From Dietzia sp032248695 (lineage in GTDB: Bacteria; Actinomycetota; Actinomycetes; Mycobacteriales; Mycobacteriaceae): a DNA stretch of 64,000 nucleotides. Positions 25,850 to 36,157 of the stretch are shown one piece after another. The notes under the pieces are model-generated. The model had not been told where the DNA came from. It saw only the letters and a program-made list of their open reading frames with translations, and ran no database searches. The translations under genes and the position numbers were made by a program. The stretch's first letter is position 1; every line of letters begins with the position of its first letter. Location of the stretch: NCBI RefSeq assembly GCF_032248695.1, contig NZ_JAVHXC010000001.1, positions 558,001 to 622,000 of the forward strand, written 5' to 3'.

Positions 25850-27607
25850 TCAGCAGGTCGGGGTGGGCGCCGCCCCGGCCCAGCGGTCGAGGGTCCACTG
25901 CACCAGCTGCGGCGTGAGTGGCGAGTCGGCGGCCACCAGCCCCATGTGGTCGAGCCCGGGGTAGGTGCGGAAGTCGATCGGATCGCCCGCGGCGCAGCGA
26001 CCGGCGACCCAGTCCTGCTGCATCGTCGGCGTCACGAGCGGATCGGCCAGGCCCTGCGCGACGAGGACGGGCGCGGGCCACGGGCCGGTCGGCGAGTTCT
26101 CCCGCAGTCGATCGCCGAGCCCGCCCTCGAGTACGGAGTCCGGGAAGACCTGCTCGGGTATCTGCGTCCCGCGCAGGAGTGCGGCGATGACGTCCTTCTC
26201 GTTGAAGCACAGGTCGGAGATCTTCCCGACCCCGTGCGCCGTGCCCGGATTGAGGTGGCCGGTCAGGTCGAGCTCGGGGTAGATCTCGTTCCACGACGTG
26301 GCGATGTACGCCGAGACGGTCTTGCCGCCGACACTGTCCTTGTCCTCGTCGGCCAGGCGGTACAGGTCGCTGGCCGGTGCCATGCCGGCGATCCCACGCA
26401 GCGTCAGCTCCGGCGCGTAGTCGCCGGCGATCTGCCCCGTCCACAGTGCGCCGTGGCCGCCCTGCGAATGGCCCCACACCACGGTGTCGGTACCCAGGTC
26501 GAGCCCGTCGAGCTGCTGCGCGGCGCGGGTGGCGTCGAGGACGTTGCGCGCCTCGGCCCGCCCCACCAGATACGGGTGCATGCCGGCGGTGCCCAGGCCC
26601 ACGTAGTCGGAGATGACCCCGGCCCACCCGCGCTCGGTGACCATCTGCTCGAGGGCGGCCGCCGCACCGTCGGCGAACGGGGTGGGGCTCAGCGAGGGCG
26701 CGCACCGTGGCACGATGCCGGTCGTCCCGTGGGCGATGCTGAGCACGGGCAGTTCGCCCGCGCCCCGGTCCGTCGGCGCGATCACCACTCCACTGGCCAC
26801 GGTCACCGAGTCGTCGGGCCGGGTGGTCGTGTAGAGGATCCGCCAGGCCTCGGCGCCGGCGGGCACGCCCGCGGTGAGGGTCTCCGCGCGCAGGAGGACC
26901 CCCGGCTCCCCCGGCAATGGCTCGACCGCCGTGTAGAAATCGTCCGGCTCGGGCCGGTCATCGCCGCGCAGCAGGACCGCGCTGCCGATCGTCAACGCGA
27001 GCACCACCAGGAACGCCGCCACCGCCCCGGCCGTGCGCGCCCACGCGCGCACCCGCCGGCGGCCGGCGCGGAACCGGGCCCGCGGCCGCTCCACGACGAG
27101 CTCGACCAGCGCCCGCAACCCGACGAACACCAGCCACGCCCCCACCGCGTACCGGATCAGGTGCACCGCGAGCACCGGCCAGACCAGGCACAGCAGCCCC
27201 AGCAGGAGGGCTGCGGCGCCGCTGAACAGCCCCGCCGCCCGCCGGTCCGCGCCCCTGCGCCAGGCCGAGACGACGGTGTGGAGTCCGTGCACGACCAGCG
27301 CGGCGACCATGACCCACAACAGGGTGCGCAGGCTGGCCGCGCGCCACGCGAGCACGACGACCCCCGCCGCCACGGCGGCGAGCCCGGCCACCAGGCGTGC
27401 CCACCGTCCGGAGCGGCCGGCGCCGTCGACACCGGAGACGGTGGCGAGTCCGACGACGACGATTCCCGCGCCCGCCAGGGTGACCATCACCGGCAGGCCG
27501 AGGTGGACGAAGATCACTGTCGCGCCCAGGGCGATGGATGCGAGGGCCAGAAGGGCGCCGAGGACCCGCCGTCCGCCGACGGTGCGCTGATCGGCCGTGT
27601 CGTGCAA
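25850..27607 (-). CDS. Membrane-anchored lipase/esterase: HdeD-like (DUF308) domain fused to secretory-lipase (LIP) domain
   Basis: A 585-residue two-part protein. Residues 1-215 hold about six to seven membrane helices and include LFSGAAALLLGLLCLVWP, an HdeD/DUF308-like repeat. Residues 225-585 form an alpha/beta-hydrolase of the secretory lipase type, with nucleophile elbow GHSQGG near residue 379, a downstream acid in AQGLADPLVT, and a His in YPGLDHMGLV. The enzyme part should face outside the cell. The start is TTG with GAGGAG upstream. Secreted LIP enzymes normally have only a signal peptide; the membrane module in front is unusual. Confidence 0.82.
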   Translation of the reverse strand: MHDTADQRTVGGRRVLGALLALASIALGATVIFVHLGLPVMVTLAGAGIVVVGLATVSGVDGAGRSGRWARLVAGLAAVAAGVVVLAWRAASLRTLLWVMVAALVVHGLHTVVSAWRRGADRRAAGLFSGAAALLLGLLCLVWPVLAVHLIRYAVGAWLVFVGLRALVELVVERPRARFRAGRRRVRAWARTAGAVAAFLVVLALTIGSAVLLRGDDRPEPDDFYTAVEPLPGEPGVLLRAETLTAGVPAGAEAWRILYTTTRPDDSVTVASGVVIAPTDRGAGELPVLSIAHGTTGIVPRCAPSLSPTPFADGAAAALEQMVTERGWAGVISDYVGLGTAGMHPYLVGRAEARNVLDATRAAQQLDGLDLGTDTVVWGHSQGGHGALWTGQIAGDYAPELTLRGIAGMAPASDLYRLADEDKDSVGGKTVSAYIATSWNEIYPELDLTGHLNPGTAHGVGKISDLCFNEKDVIAALLRGTQIPEQVFPDSVLEGGLGDRLRENSPTGPWPAPVLVAQGLADPLVTPTMQQDWVAGRCAAGDPIDFRTYPGLDHMGLVAADSPLTPQLVQWTLDRWAGAAPTPTC

Positions 27608-27716
27608 GGTCCGTCTCCTCGGGTGGGTCCTCGGGCCCGTCCTCTACCGACGTATATGGCCCACTGGAGACGAAGTTATCCTGCCGCGCCGCCGCGTCGG
27701 GGTGAACCGCCTCTTC

Positions 27717-28244
27717 TCACCCGTCGACGTCGTGCAGGTGATGCTCGACGTCGTGCACGATGTACTGGCACAGGGACGCAACGGTGAAGATGTAGCCGTC
27801 GCCGCGGCGACCGGTGCGGTCCCGGTCCGCCGGGGCGACGCGGTCGAGGATCTGCAGCGCCCGCGACGTGGCGGCGTCGAGGCGGTGGGCGAGGTCATCC
27901 GGGTCGCTCCGCCAGTACTCGTGCTCGACGACAGCCTGCTCACCGTCGAAGTCGGCGTACGTCGGCTCGGCGCGGTCGAGCATCGCCGCGACTCGCTCCC
28001 CCAGGACCTCGATGAGGTCGCGGCAGTGACCCGCGTACTCCAGCGGCGACCACACCCGCGGAGCCGGCCGCGCCTCGACTCCGGGACGGCGGAGCACGGT
28101 GCGCCAGCGGTCGCGGGCGGAGGCCAGGCGGTCGCTCGTGGCGGCCGGGTCGTGAGGCCGGTAGCCGCACTCGTCACAGCCCGCGTCGAGCACGGTCGTC
28201 CAGTCCGTGGTGTCCGGGAGGGAGGGTTCCGGGGCGGAGGTCAT
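27717..28244 (-). CDS. DinB-family metal-dependent protein
   Basis: A 175-residue four-helix DinB/YfiT-like protein. The first part has CDECGYRPHDPAATSDRL, a Cys-x-x-Cys segment common to actinobacterial members. The metal ligands are probably His residues in YAGHCRDLIEV and in VHDVEHHLHDV at the C terminus. Family enzymes include mycothiol- or bacillithiol-dependent transferases and maleylpyruvate isomerase; an S-transferase using mycothiol is a reasonable guess but not shown. Confidence 0.82.
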   Translation of the reverse strand: MTSAPEPSLPDTTDWTTVLDAGCDECGYRPHDPAATSDRLASARDRWRTVLRRPGVEARPAPRVWSPLEYAGHCRDLIEVLGERVAAMLDRAEPTYADFDGEQAVVEHEYWRSDPDDLAHRLDAATSRALQILDRVAPADRDRTGRRGDGYIFTVASLCQYIVHDVEHHLHDVDG

Positions 28245-28301
28245 GCACCCACCGTCCCACCGTCCGGCCCGCCCCGCTGCCGGTTCACGGCCGATGCCCG
28301 G

Positions 28302-29078
28302 TCAGTCGTCCGCCGGCAGCCAGGCGCCGAGCTGGTCGGCGGAGACCTCGGCGAGCCACATCTGCCAGAGCGGCCCGAAGGACACCCGACGTACTCCGAG
28401 CTTCTTCAGGGTGGCGAGGTCGCCCGCGCCGTGGCCCTTCACCGGATGGGCGGTCGCGTTGACGGGGATCGTCACGGCCTGCACCAGGCGCGTGAGCTGG
28501 TCGGCGGTCGTCACGCCCACCGGGTACACCGATCGTGCCCCGGCGTCCTCCATGAGGATGATGCGGGCCTCTGCCTCCGCCACCGGGTCGGGGAAGACGT
28601 CGGTCCCGAGCTTCACGGCATCGGTGCGGCCGTTTATCACGAAGGGGACCCCGGCGTCGTCGGCAGCGCGACGGGCCGCGGCGATGTAGTCGGCGTGTTC
28701 CTGACGGTCCCGGACCCGCTTGCCCTCGCGGTGCACGACGTCCTCGATGTTCGCCCCCACCGCGCCGGCGTCGAGCAGGCGGGTGATCAGCTCGGCCGGG
28801 TCCAGCCCGTATCCGGATTCGACGTCCGCGCTGACGGGGACCGGCACCGCGGCCGCGATGCGTGAGATGACGCCCAGGTACTCGGAGAAGTCCATCTTCT
28901 CCCCGTCCGCACTGCCGGTGGCGTCGGCGACGGGGTGACTGCCCACCGTCAGGCCCGGGAAGCCGGCATCGGCGGCGACGCGGGCGCTCCAGGTGTCCCA
29001 CACGGTGGGCAGGACGGCCAGTTCGCCCGACTCGTGGAGCTCGGCCAGCGTGGTGGCCCGTGCACGTACGTCTGTCAT
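28302..29078 (-). CDS. Isocitrate lyase/phosphoenolpyruvate mutase family protein
   Basis: A 258-residue TIM-barrel enzyme of the ICL/PEPM superfamily. PTVWDTWSARVAADAGFPGL, the metal site VSADVESGYGLD, AVGANIEDVVH, and VINGRTDAV are typical. It lacks the KKCGH motif of true isocitrate lyases and is much shorter than them, so it belongs with carboxyvinyl-carboxyphosphonate phosphorylmutase/oxaloacetate-decarboxylase-like members that cleave or rearrange small oxo-acids. Exact substrate unknown. Confidence 0.88.
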   Translation of the reverse strand: MTDVRARATTLAELHESGELAVLPTVWDTWSARVAADAGFPGLTVGSHPVADATGSADGEKMDFSEYLGVISRIAAAVPVPVSADVESGYGLDPAELITRLLDAGAVGANIEDVVHREGKRVRDRQEHADYIAAARRAADDAGVPFVINGRTDAVKLGTDVFPDPVAEAEARIILMEDAGARSVYPVGVTTADQLTRLVQAVTIPVNATAHPVKGHGAGDLATLKKLGVRRVSFGPLWQMWLAEVSADQLGAWLPADD

Positions 29079-29151
29079 CTGGTTCCTCCTCGGGAAAGGC
29101 GTGGCGTCTCTGTCCCGACCCTACGCCGGTGGACCGCGCCCCGAACCGCCG

Positions 29152-29157
29152 TACAGT
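29152..29157 (+). promoter_or_regulatory. Possible -10 (TACAGT) for dodecin gene
   Basis: TACAGT lies about 50 bases before the dodecin ATG, giving a leadered transcript that includes the GGGAGG ribosome site. Confidence 0.35.
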
Positions 29158-29207
29158 GAGACGCGTCACACCCCCAACCCGCTCGTGTCGCGCCAGGGAG
29201 GCCAGTC

Positions 29208-29426
29208 ATGAACCACGTCTACAGCATCACCGAGATCGTCGGGTCGTCACCGGACGGGACGGACCAGGCCATCGCCAACGCGGTCGCGGAAGCGTCACGG
29301 ACCCTGCGCAACCTGGAGTGGTTCGAGGTCCAGTCCGTCCGCGGCAAGCTCGACGGCGGCGGGGTCACCCACTGGCAGGTGACCATCAAGGTGGGATTCC
29401 GCCACGAACCCGCGGCAGACGCCTGA
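29208..29426 (+). CDS. Dodecin-family flavin-binding protein
   Basis: A 72-residue dodecin, which assembles as a dodecamer storing or sequestering flavins. The segment HVYSITEIVGSSPDGTDQAI and the flavin-stacking region LRNLEWFEVQSVRGKL with its conserved Trp are intact, and the last strand VTHWQVTIKVGFR is complete. GGGAGG is 8 bases before the ATG. It is a stand-alone gene. Confidence 0.94.
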   Translation: MNHVYSITEIVGSSPDGTDQAIANAVAEASRTLRNLEWFEVQSVRGKLDGGGVTHWQVTIKVGFRHEPAADA

Positions 29427-29523
29427 CACCGCCGGGAGGTTCCACCGGATCGCGCGCTCCACAGGGCCGGGCCGGCGCCCCACAATCGGCGCCCGGACCC
29501 TGTCGCCGCGGGTCGGACGCGCC

Positions 29524-29529
29524 CAGACT
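29524..29529 (+). promoter_or_regulatory. Predicted -10 (CAGACT) of 29536 gene
   Basis: CAGACT, 6 bases, then ATG at 29536; weaker than the other boxes because the first base is C. Confidence 0.4.
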
Positions 29530-29535
29530 CGGGGC

Positions 29536-29976
29536 ATGAGATTCGAGGACCTCCCCGACAACTGGACCACACTGCCGCTCGACGACGCCCCGCTCGCCGC
29601 GGGCGTGATCGACCTGATCATCGGCCACCACGACCGCGGCCGGAACACGATGCTCATCCTCCCGTGCGACGAGCACGACGTCGGCCTACCCGCGCCCGTC
29701 CTCGTCAGCGACGTGGACTGGCTGTGCACCTCGCGCGAACGCCGCGAGGCGATGGCGGTACTGCCGGCGATCGCCTCGCCCGGGTTCGTCCTGGGCCTGT
29801 CCGCCCGGCGCCGCCTCCCGGACGAGGTGGTCGGCCGATGGCTGCGGACGATCGAGGACGAGCTCGACGCCTCGGGCCAGGCGCTGCTGGCTCTCGGCGT
29901 CGCGGACGTCGACACCGTGGAGATCGTCGGGGGCCGCGCCGTGCGCGGACGGCAGCCGGGACGGGCGGCCGGGTGA
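29536..29976 (+). CDS. Conserved actinobacterial protein of unknown function
   Basis: A 146-residue soluble protein that I do not recognise. It starts MRFEDLPDNWTTLPL, has two beta-rich hydrophobic segments (IDLIIGHHDRGRNTMLILP and APVLVSDVDWLC), and ends in a basic Gly/Arg tail. The central ERREAMAVLPAIASPGFVLGLSARR is helical. Codon use is the same as in the neighbours, so it is likely a real gene. It is divergent in role from dodecin and lies 64 bases before the ABC pair. Confidence 0.65.
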   Translation: MRFEDLPDNWTTLPLDDAPLAAGVIDLIIGHHDRGRNTMLILPCDEHDVGLPAPVLVSDVDWLCTSRERREAMAVLPAIASPGFVLGLSARRRLPDEVVGRWLRTIEDELDASGQALLALGVADVDTVEIVGGRAVRGRQPGRAAG

Positions 29977-30026
29977 GCTGCGGCGGGGCCCCGGTCGCGG
30001 ATGACGGACCCCGGGCTTCCCGCCGG

Positions 30027-30032
30027 TAACAT
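30027..30032 (+). promoter_or_regulatory. Predicted -10 (TAACAT) of ABC heterodimer operon
   Basis: TAACAT, 8 bases, then GTG at 30041; leaderless layout for the first subunit. Confidence 0.45.
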
Positions 30033-30040
30033 CGGCCCTC

Positions 30041-31633
30041 GTGCCCGACTTCTCTCACGGCCCGGAGGCGGGCAGCATCGTCGACTACGCCGCGCTCCCC
30101 GGCCCGGGTGGACGTCGGTCCAGGCTCCCGGCGGTCGACGCCCCGAGGTGGACCCTCAAGGTGGCGCTGTCCCAGCGCCCGTGGAGTTTCATCGCCTCGG
30201 CCGGCATGGCCGTGGGCTTCGTGTGCAACGGGATCACGCCGGTCGTCGTGGGCCGGGCGGTCGACGACGCGATCGCGACCGGCCGGTTGAACCGCCTCTG
30301 GTTCTGGATCGGCGTGCTCGCGTGCGTGTTCCTCGTGGCGATGGTCGCCAACTGGACCGCCCGCTTCATGCTGGTCCGCAGCCAGCAGCTCGTCAGCCAC
30401 GACCTGCGCACGGCGGTCACCGACCGCATCCAGGACCCGCGCGGGTTCGCCGGCCGGGAGCGTACGGCGGGCGGGTTGCTGTCCATCGCGTCCTCGGACA
30501 CCACCCGCGTCGGGGACATCGTCATGATGACCGTCATGCCGGTCGCCGAGGCCGCGGCCATCACCTACGGCGCGGCGATGATGTTCACCATCAACCCGTG
30601 GCTGAGCCTGGCGACCCTGATCGGCGGCCCGGTCCTGGTGATCGTCGCGCTGCGGGTCGCGCGTCCGCTGCAGAGCCGGTCGATCGCGCGTCAGCAGGCG
30701 ATCGCCCAGGCTGCCGCGACGGCGACGGACGTCGTCCAGGGCCTGCGGATCCTCAAGGGGCTCGGCGCGATCGTCACGGTGCGGCGGCGGTACGACGAGG
30801 TCTCGGACGACGCCTACCGCAAGACCGTTCACGCCGACGCCGCCGAGGCCCGGCTCAACGCGGCCACGGAGGCGACCGGGGCGGTCTTCGTCTCGACGCT
30901 CGGCCTCGCGGCGGGCGCGCTGGCCCTCGCCGGCCACGTCACCATCGGCGAGCTCATCACCGTCGTCGGACTCACCCAGTTCCTCGTGGTCCCCATGACC
31001 ATGTTCGGCCGCAACATCGCGTCCCGGTGGGCGTCGGCGGAGGCCTCCGGCCGGCGGATCCGTGAGGTGCTCGGCGCGGACTTCGAGCGCCTCACCGAGG
31101 CCGACGCCGCGACCGCGGAGCAGTTCATCCGCGCGCTGCCCCCGGGCCTGACGGTGGTCGACGGCACCGATCCGGACCTCGTCCATCTCCTCGAATCCCT
31201 TCCGCGCACCCGCGTGGTGGTCGTGCCCCACGCCGCCGACCTGTTCGACGGCAGCGTGGCCGACAACGTCCACCCCGACCGCGCCGTCGCCGAGCACGCA
31301 CTTCGGACGGCGTGCTGCGACGACATCCCCGGCGGCCCGGACAAGCGGGTCGGCGAGAACGGCCGCATGCTCTCGGGCGGCCAGCGACAGCGTGTCGCGC
31401 TCGCGCGGGCCGTCGCCTTCGACCCGGAGGTACTGGTGCTGCAGGACCCCACCACCGCGGTGGACTCCGTGACCGAGCAGGCCATCGCGGACAACCTCGC
31501 CCGCGAGCGGGCGGGGCGGATCACGATCGTGTTCAGCCAGGCCCCGGCGTGGAACGCCGTGGCGGATTCCCGCCTGGGCGTGGACGGCCTCCGCGCGACG
31601 GCGCGGTGCCTGTCGGTGGGGGTCGGGGGATGA
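30041..31633 (+). CDS. ABC transporter half-subunit with degenerate nucleotide-binding domain (no Walker A)
   Basis: A 530-residue type I ABC-exporter-like subunit with six membrane helices (residues about 45-330). Its ATPase half is shortened: where Walker A should be, the sequence reads TVVDGTDPDLVHLL, the Q-loop position reads VVVVPHAADLF, and the H-loop position reads IVFSQAPAW, so Lys, Gln and His are all missing. The signature LSGGQRQR at 444-451 is perfect, and the Walker B region VLVLQDPTTAVD has Asp in place of the catalytic Glu. It can therefore only lend its signature to the partner subunit encoded next, with which its stop overlaps (ATGA). Confidence 0.88.
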   Translation: MPDFSHGPEAGSIVDYAALPGPGGRRSRLPAVDAPRWTLKVALSQRPWSFIASAGMAVGFVCNGITPVVVGRAVDDAIATGRLNRLWFWIGVLACVFLVAMVANWTARFMLVRSQQLVSHDLRTAVTDRIQDPRGFAGRERTAGGLLSIASSDTTRVGDIVMMTVMPVAEAAAITYGAAMMFTINPWLSLATLIGGPVLVIVALRVARPLQSRSIARQQAIAQAAATATDVVQGLRILKGLGAIVTVRRRYDEVSDDAYRKTVHADAAEARLNAATEATGAVFVSTLGLAAGALALAGHVTIGELITVVGLTQFLVVPMTMFGRNIASRWASAEASGRRIREVLGADFERLTEADAATAEQFIRALPPGLTVVDGTDPDLVHLLESLPRTRVVVVPHAADLFDGSVADNVHPDRAVAEHALRTACCDDIPGGPDKRVGENGRMLSGGQRQRVALARAVAFDPEVLVLQDPTTAVDSVTEQAIADNLARERAGRITIVFSQAPAWNAVADSRLGVDGLRATARCLSVGVGG

Positions 31634-33453
31634 CGACGACGAGCACGACTCCCCCCGTCAAGACCGACACGGCGCTGCGGTTCCCCGTGGCCTCCGCGGG
31701 CGAGGTCCGTCGCGAGGTGGCCCGGCAACTGGCCCGGGTGAGGCACGCCCGGCGGTGGCTCGCGCTGGCCGTGGTCCTGCTGAGCCTGGGGGCGACGGCG
31801 GGTGTGCTCATCCCCCAGTTGATGGGCCGGATCGTCGACCTGGTCTCCGGGCACACCGAGGGGTCGCTGTGGGCGATCGGGGCTCAGCTGCTGGCGGCGG
31901 CGGTCGGCGGCGCGGCCCTGAGCGCGGGCGGCTTCTACCTCGTGGCCAGGCTGTCGGAGCGGGTCATCGCGAACCTGCGGCAGGACATGGTCGGCACCGC
32001 GCTGGGACTGCCCACCCACCGAGTGGAGGACGCGGGCTCCGGCGACCTCGTCAGCAGGTCGACCGATGACGTGGCCGAGCTGTCCTCCGCTGTCACCGAG
32101 ACCGTCCCGACGCTGTCCACCTCGGCCCTGACGGTGGTGGCGACCGTGATCGCCCTGTTCGCCCTGGACTGGCAGTTCCTCGTCGTCCCCCTCGTCGTCG
32201 CCCCCCTCTACTACCTCGCCGCGCGTCGCTACCTCGCCAAGGCACCGGACCGCTACGCCGCCGAGCGGGCGGCGATGGCGGAGCGGGCGCGCCGGGTCCT
32301 CGAGGCGATCCGCGGCCGGGCGACGGTCCGTGCGTTCTCGCTCGAGGGGCGCATGCACACCGGGATCGGCAACGCGTCCTGGGACGTGGTGCGCAAGGCC
32401 ATCCGGGCCCGCACGACGATGCTCGTGCTCAACGTCTGGGTGCTCGTCGGCGAGTTCCTCATGCTGGCGATCGCCCTGACGGTGGGCTACCACCTGGTCG
32501 ACACCGGGGCGCTGACCGTGGGCGCCGTCACCGGGGCGGTGCTCATGATCATCCGCCTGCGGGGCCCGCTCATGACCTTCATGCGGATCCTCGACGTGGT
32601 CCAGTCGGGCTACGCGTCCCTGTCACGGATCGTCGGCGTGGTGGTGGACCCGCCCGCGCCGGTCCCCGACAGCGGCGTCGACGCGCCCCAGGGCCGGGTC
32701 GAACTGCGCGGCGTGAGCTTCAGCTACGGCGGATCCTGGGCCGTACGCGACATCGACTTCACCATCTCGCCCGGTCAGACCGTCGCGATCGTCGGGGCGT
32801 CCGGCGCCGGCAAGACGACGGTCGCCGCACTACTGGCGGGACTGCTCGTCCCCGACACCGGCGACGTCCTCGTCGACGGCCACCCGGTGTCGTCCCTGTC
32901 GGACCGCGAGCGCATCGCCCGACTGGCCACCGTCAGCCAGGAGGTGCACGTCTTCTCCGGCACGCTGCGGCAGGACCTCACCCTGGCCAGGCCCGAGGCC
33001 ACGGACGCCGAGCTGCTGGACGCGCTCGACCGGGTCAACGCCACCGGATGGTTCGAGCGGCTACCGGACGGGCTCGACACGGTCGTGGGTGCGCGGGGCG
33101 TGCAGCTCGACCCCGTCGCCGCCCAGCAGTTGGCGCTGGCGCGCGTGCTGCTGCTCGACCCCGCGGTCATCGTCATGGACGAGGCCACGGCGGAGGCCGG
33201 TTCCGCCGGGGCGGAGGCGCTGGAGCGCGCGGCCGACGAGGTCACCCGCGACCGGTCCGCCCTCGTGATCGCCCACCGTCTCGACCAGGCCTCCCGCGCC
33301 GACACCATCCTCGTGATGGACTCCGGGCGCATCGTCGAGAGCGGCACCCACGACGAGCTCGTCGCCCACGGGGGGATCTACCACCGCCTGTGGGCCGCGT
33401 GGTCCGCCGGCCGTCGGTCCGCGGCGCCTCCGGGAGGATCGACGCCCGGGTAG
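31630..33453 (+). CDS. ABC transporter half-subunit with intact Walker A/B but degenerate signature
   Basis: A 607-residue partner of the preceding subunit: six membrane helices, then an ATPase domain. Walker A GASGAGKTT is at 389-397, the Q-loop in TVSQEVHVFSG, Walker B VIVMDEATAE and H-loop VIAHRLDQAS are all intact. The signature LSGGQ is replaced by LDPVAAQQ at 493-500. Together the two subunits form one complete ATP site (this Walker A/B with the partner's LSGGQ) and one dead site. The family covers lipid, peptide and drug exporters; the cargo is unknown. The ATG overlaps the partner's stop. Confidence 0.9.
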   Translation: MTTTSTTPPVKTDTALRFPVASAGEVRREVARQLARVRHARRWLALAVVLLSLGATAGVLIPQLMGRIVDLVSGHTEGSLWAIGAQLLAAAVGGAALSAGGFYLVARLSERVIANLRQDMVGTALGLPTHRVEDAGSGDLVSRSTDDVAELSSAVTETVPTLSTSALTVVATVIALFALDWQFLVVPLVVAPLYYLAARRYLAKAPDRYAAERAAMAERARRVLEAIRGRATVRAFSLEGRMHTGIGNASWDVVRKAIRARTTMLVLNVWVLVGEFLMLAIALTVGYHLVDTGALTVGAVTGAVLMIIRLRGPLMTFMRILDVVQSGYASLSRIVGVVVDPPAPVPDSGVDAPQGRVELRGVSFSYGGSWAVRDIDFTISPGQTVAIVGASGAGKTTVAALLAGLLVPDTGDVLVDGHPVSSLSDRERIARLATVSQEVHVFSGTLRQDLTLARPEATDAELLDALDRVNATGWFERLPDGLDTVVGARGVQLDPVAAQQLALARVLLLDPAVIVMDEATAEAGSAGAEALERAADEVTRDRSALVIAHRLDQASRADTILVMDSGRIVESGTHDELVAHGGIYHRLWAAWSAGRRSAAPPGGSTPG

Positions 33454-33698
33454 GGGTCCTCGACGGGCCCGCCGCGTGCCCGACGAACAGGGGTGATCGG
33501 ACGGTAAGAGGACGCGCGCGGGCGCGTGGTGGACCACACTGGACGCGGTGCCGGGACGACCGCGAGACCCACGCGTCGTCGGCCCAGTCCCGTGCTGTCC
33601 CCGGGTGGCGTTGGCCACTGCGGTGCGACTCGGGGGATGATGGTGCCGCGAGACGTTCCACAAGAACACGATCAGCACGAACGAAAGAGTCGATACCT

Positions 33699-35933
<2,235 letters not shown>

Positions 35934-35960
35934 TCCGGGCTGAAGAGCCGGCACACCCAC

Positions 35961-35992
35961 CGCGCCCCGTCGGAGAGATCCGGCGGGGCGCG
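35961..35992 (+). terminator. Terminator hairpin after icd
   Basis: CGCGCCCCG and CGGGGCGCG form a 9-bp perfect outer stem; the inside (TCGG AGAGAT CCGG region) can add further pairs. It lies 28 bases after the icd stop. No T-run follows. Confidence 0.6.
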
Positions 35993-36157
35993 CCTGCGTT
36001 CTCCGGCCGCTTATGCGCCGGAAAATAATCTGCTACGTTGAACGGCGCCATTCATGGCCACCATCTCGTATCGATGACACGACACGCGAGGGTCCACGCA
36101 GGGACCTTCTGACACGGCACGGTCGATCGCCCCACCCGCCGGACGTCAGGAGACTCC

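Noticed and set aside
29705..31297. 530-codon minus-strand frame
   Set aside because: Antisense to the ABC subunit and hypothetical gene; composition is that of a shadow frame.
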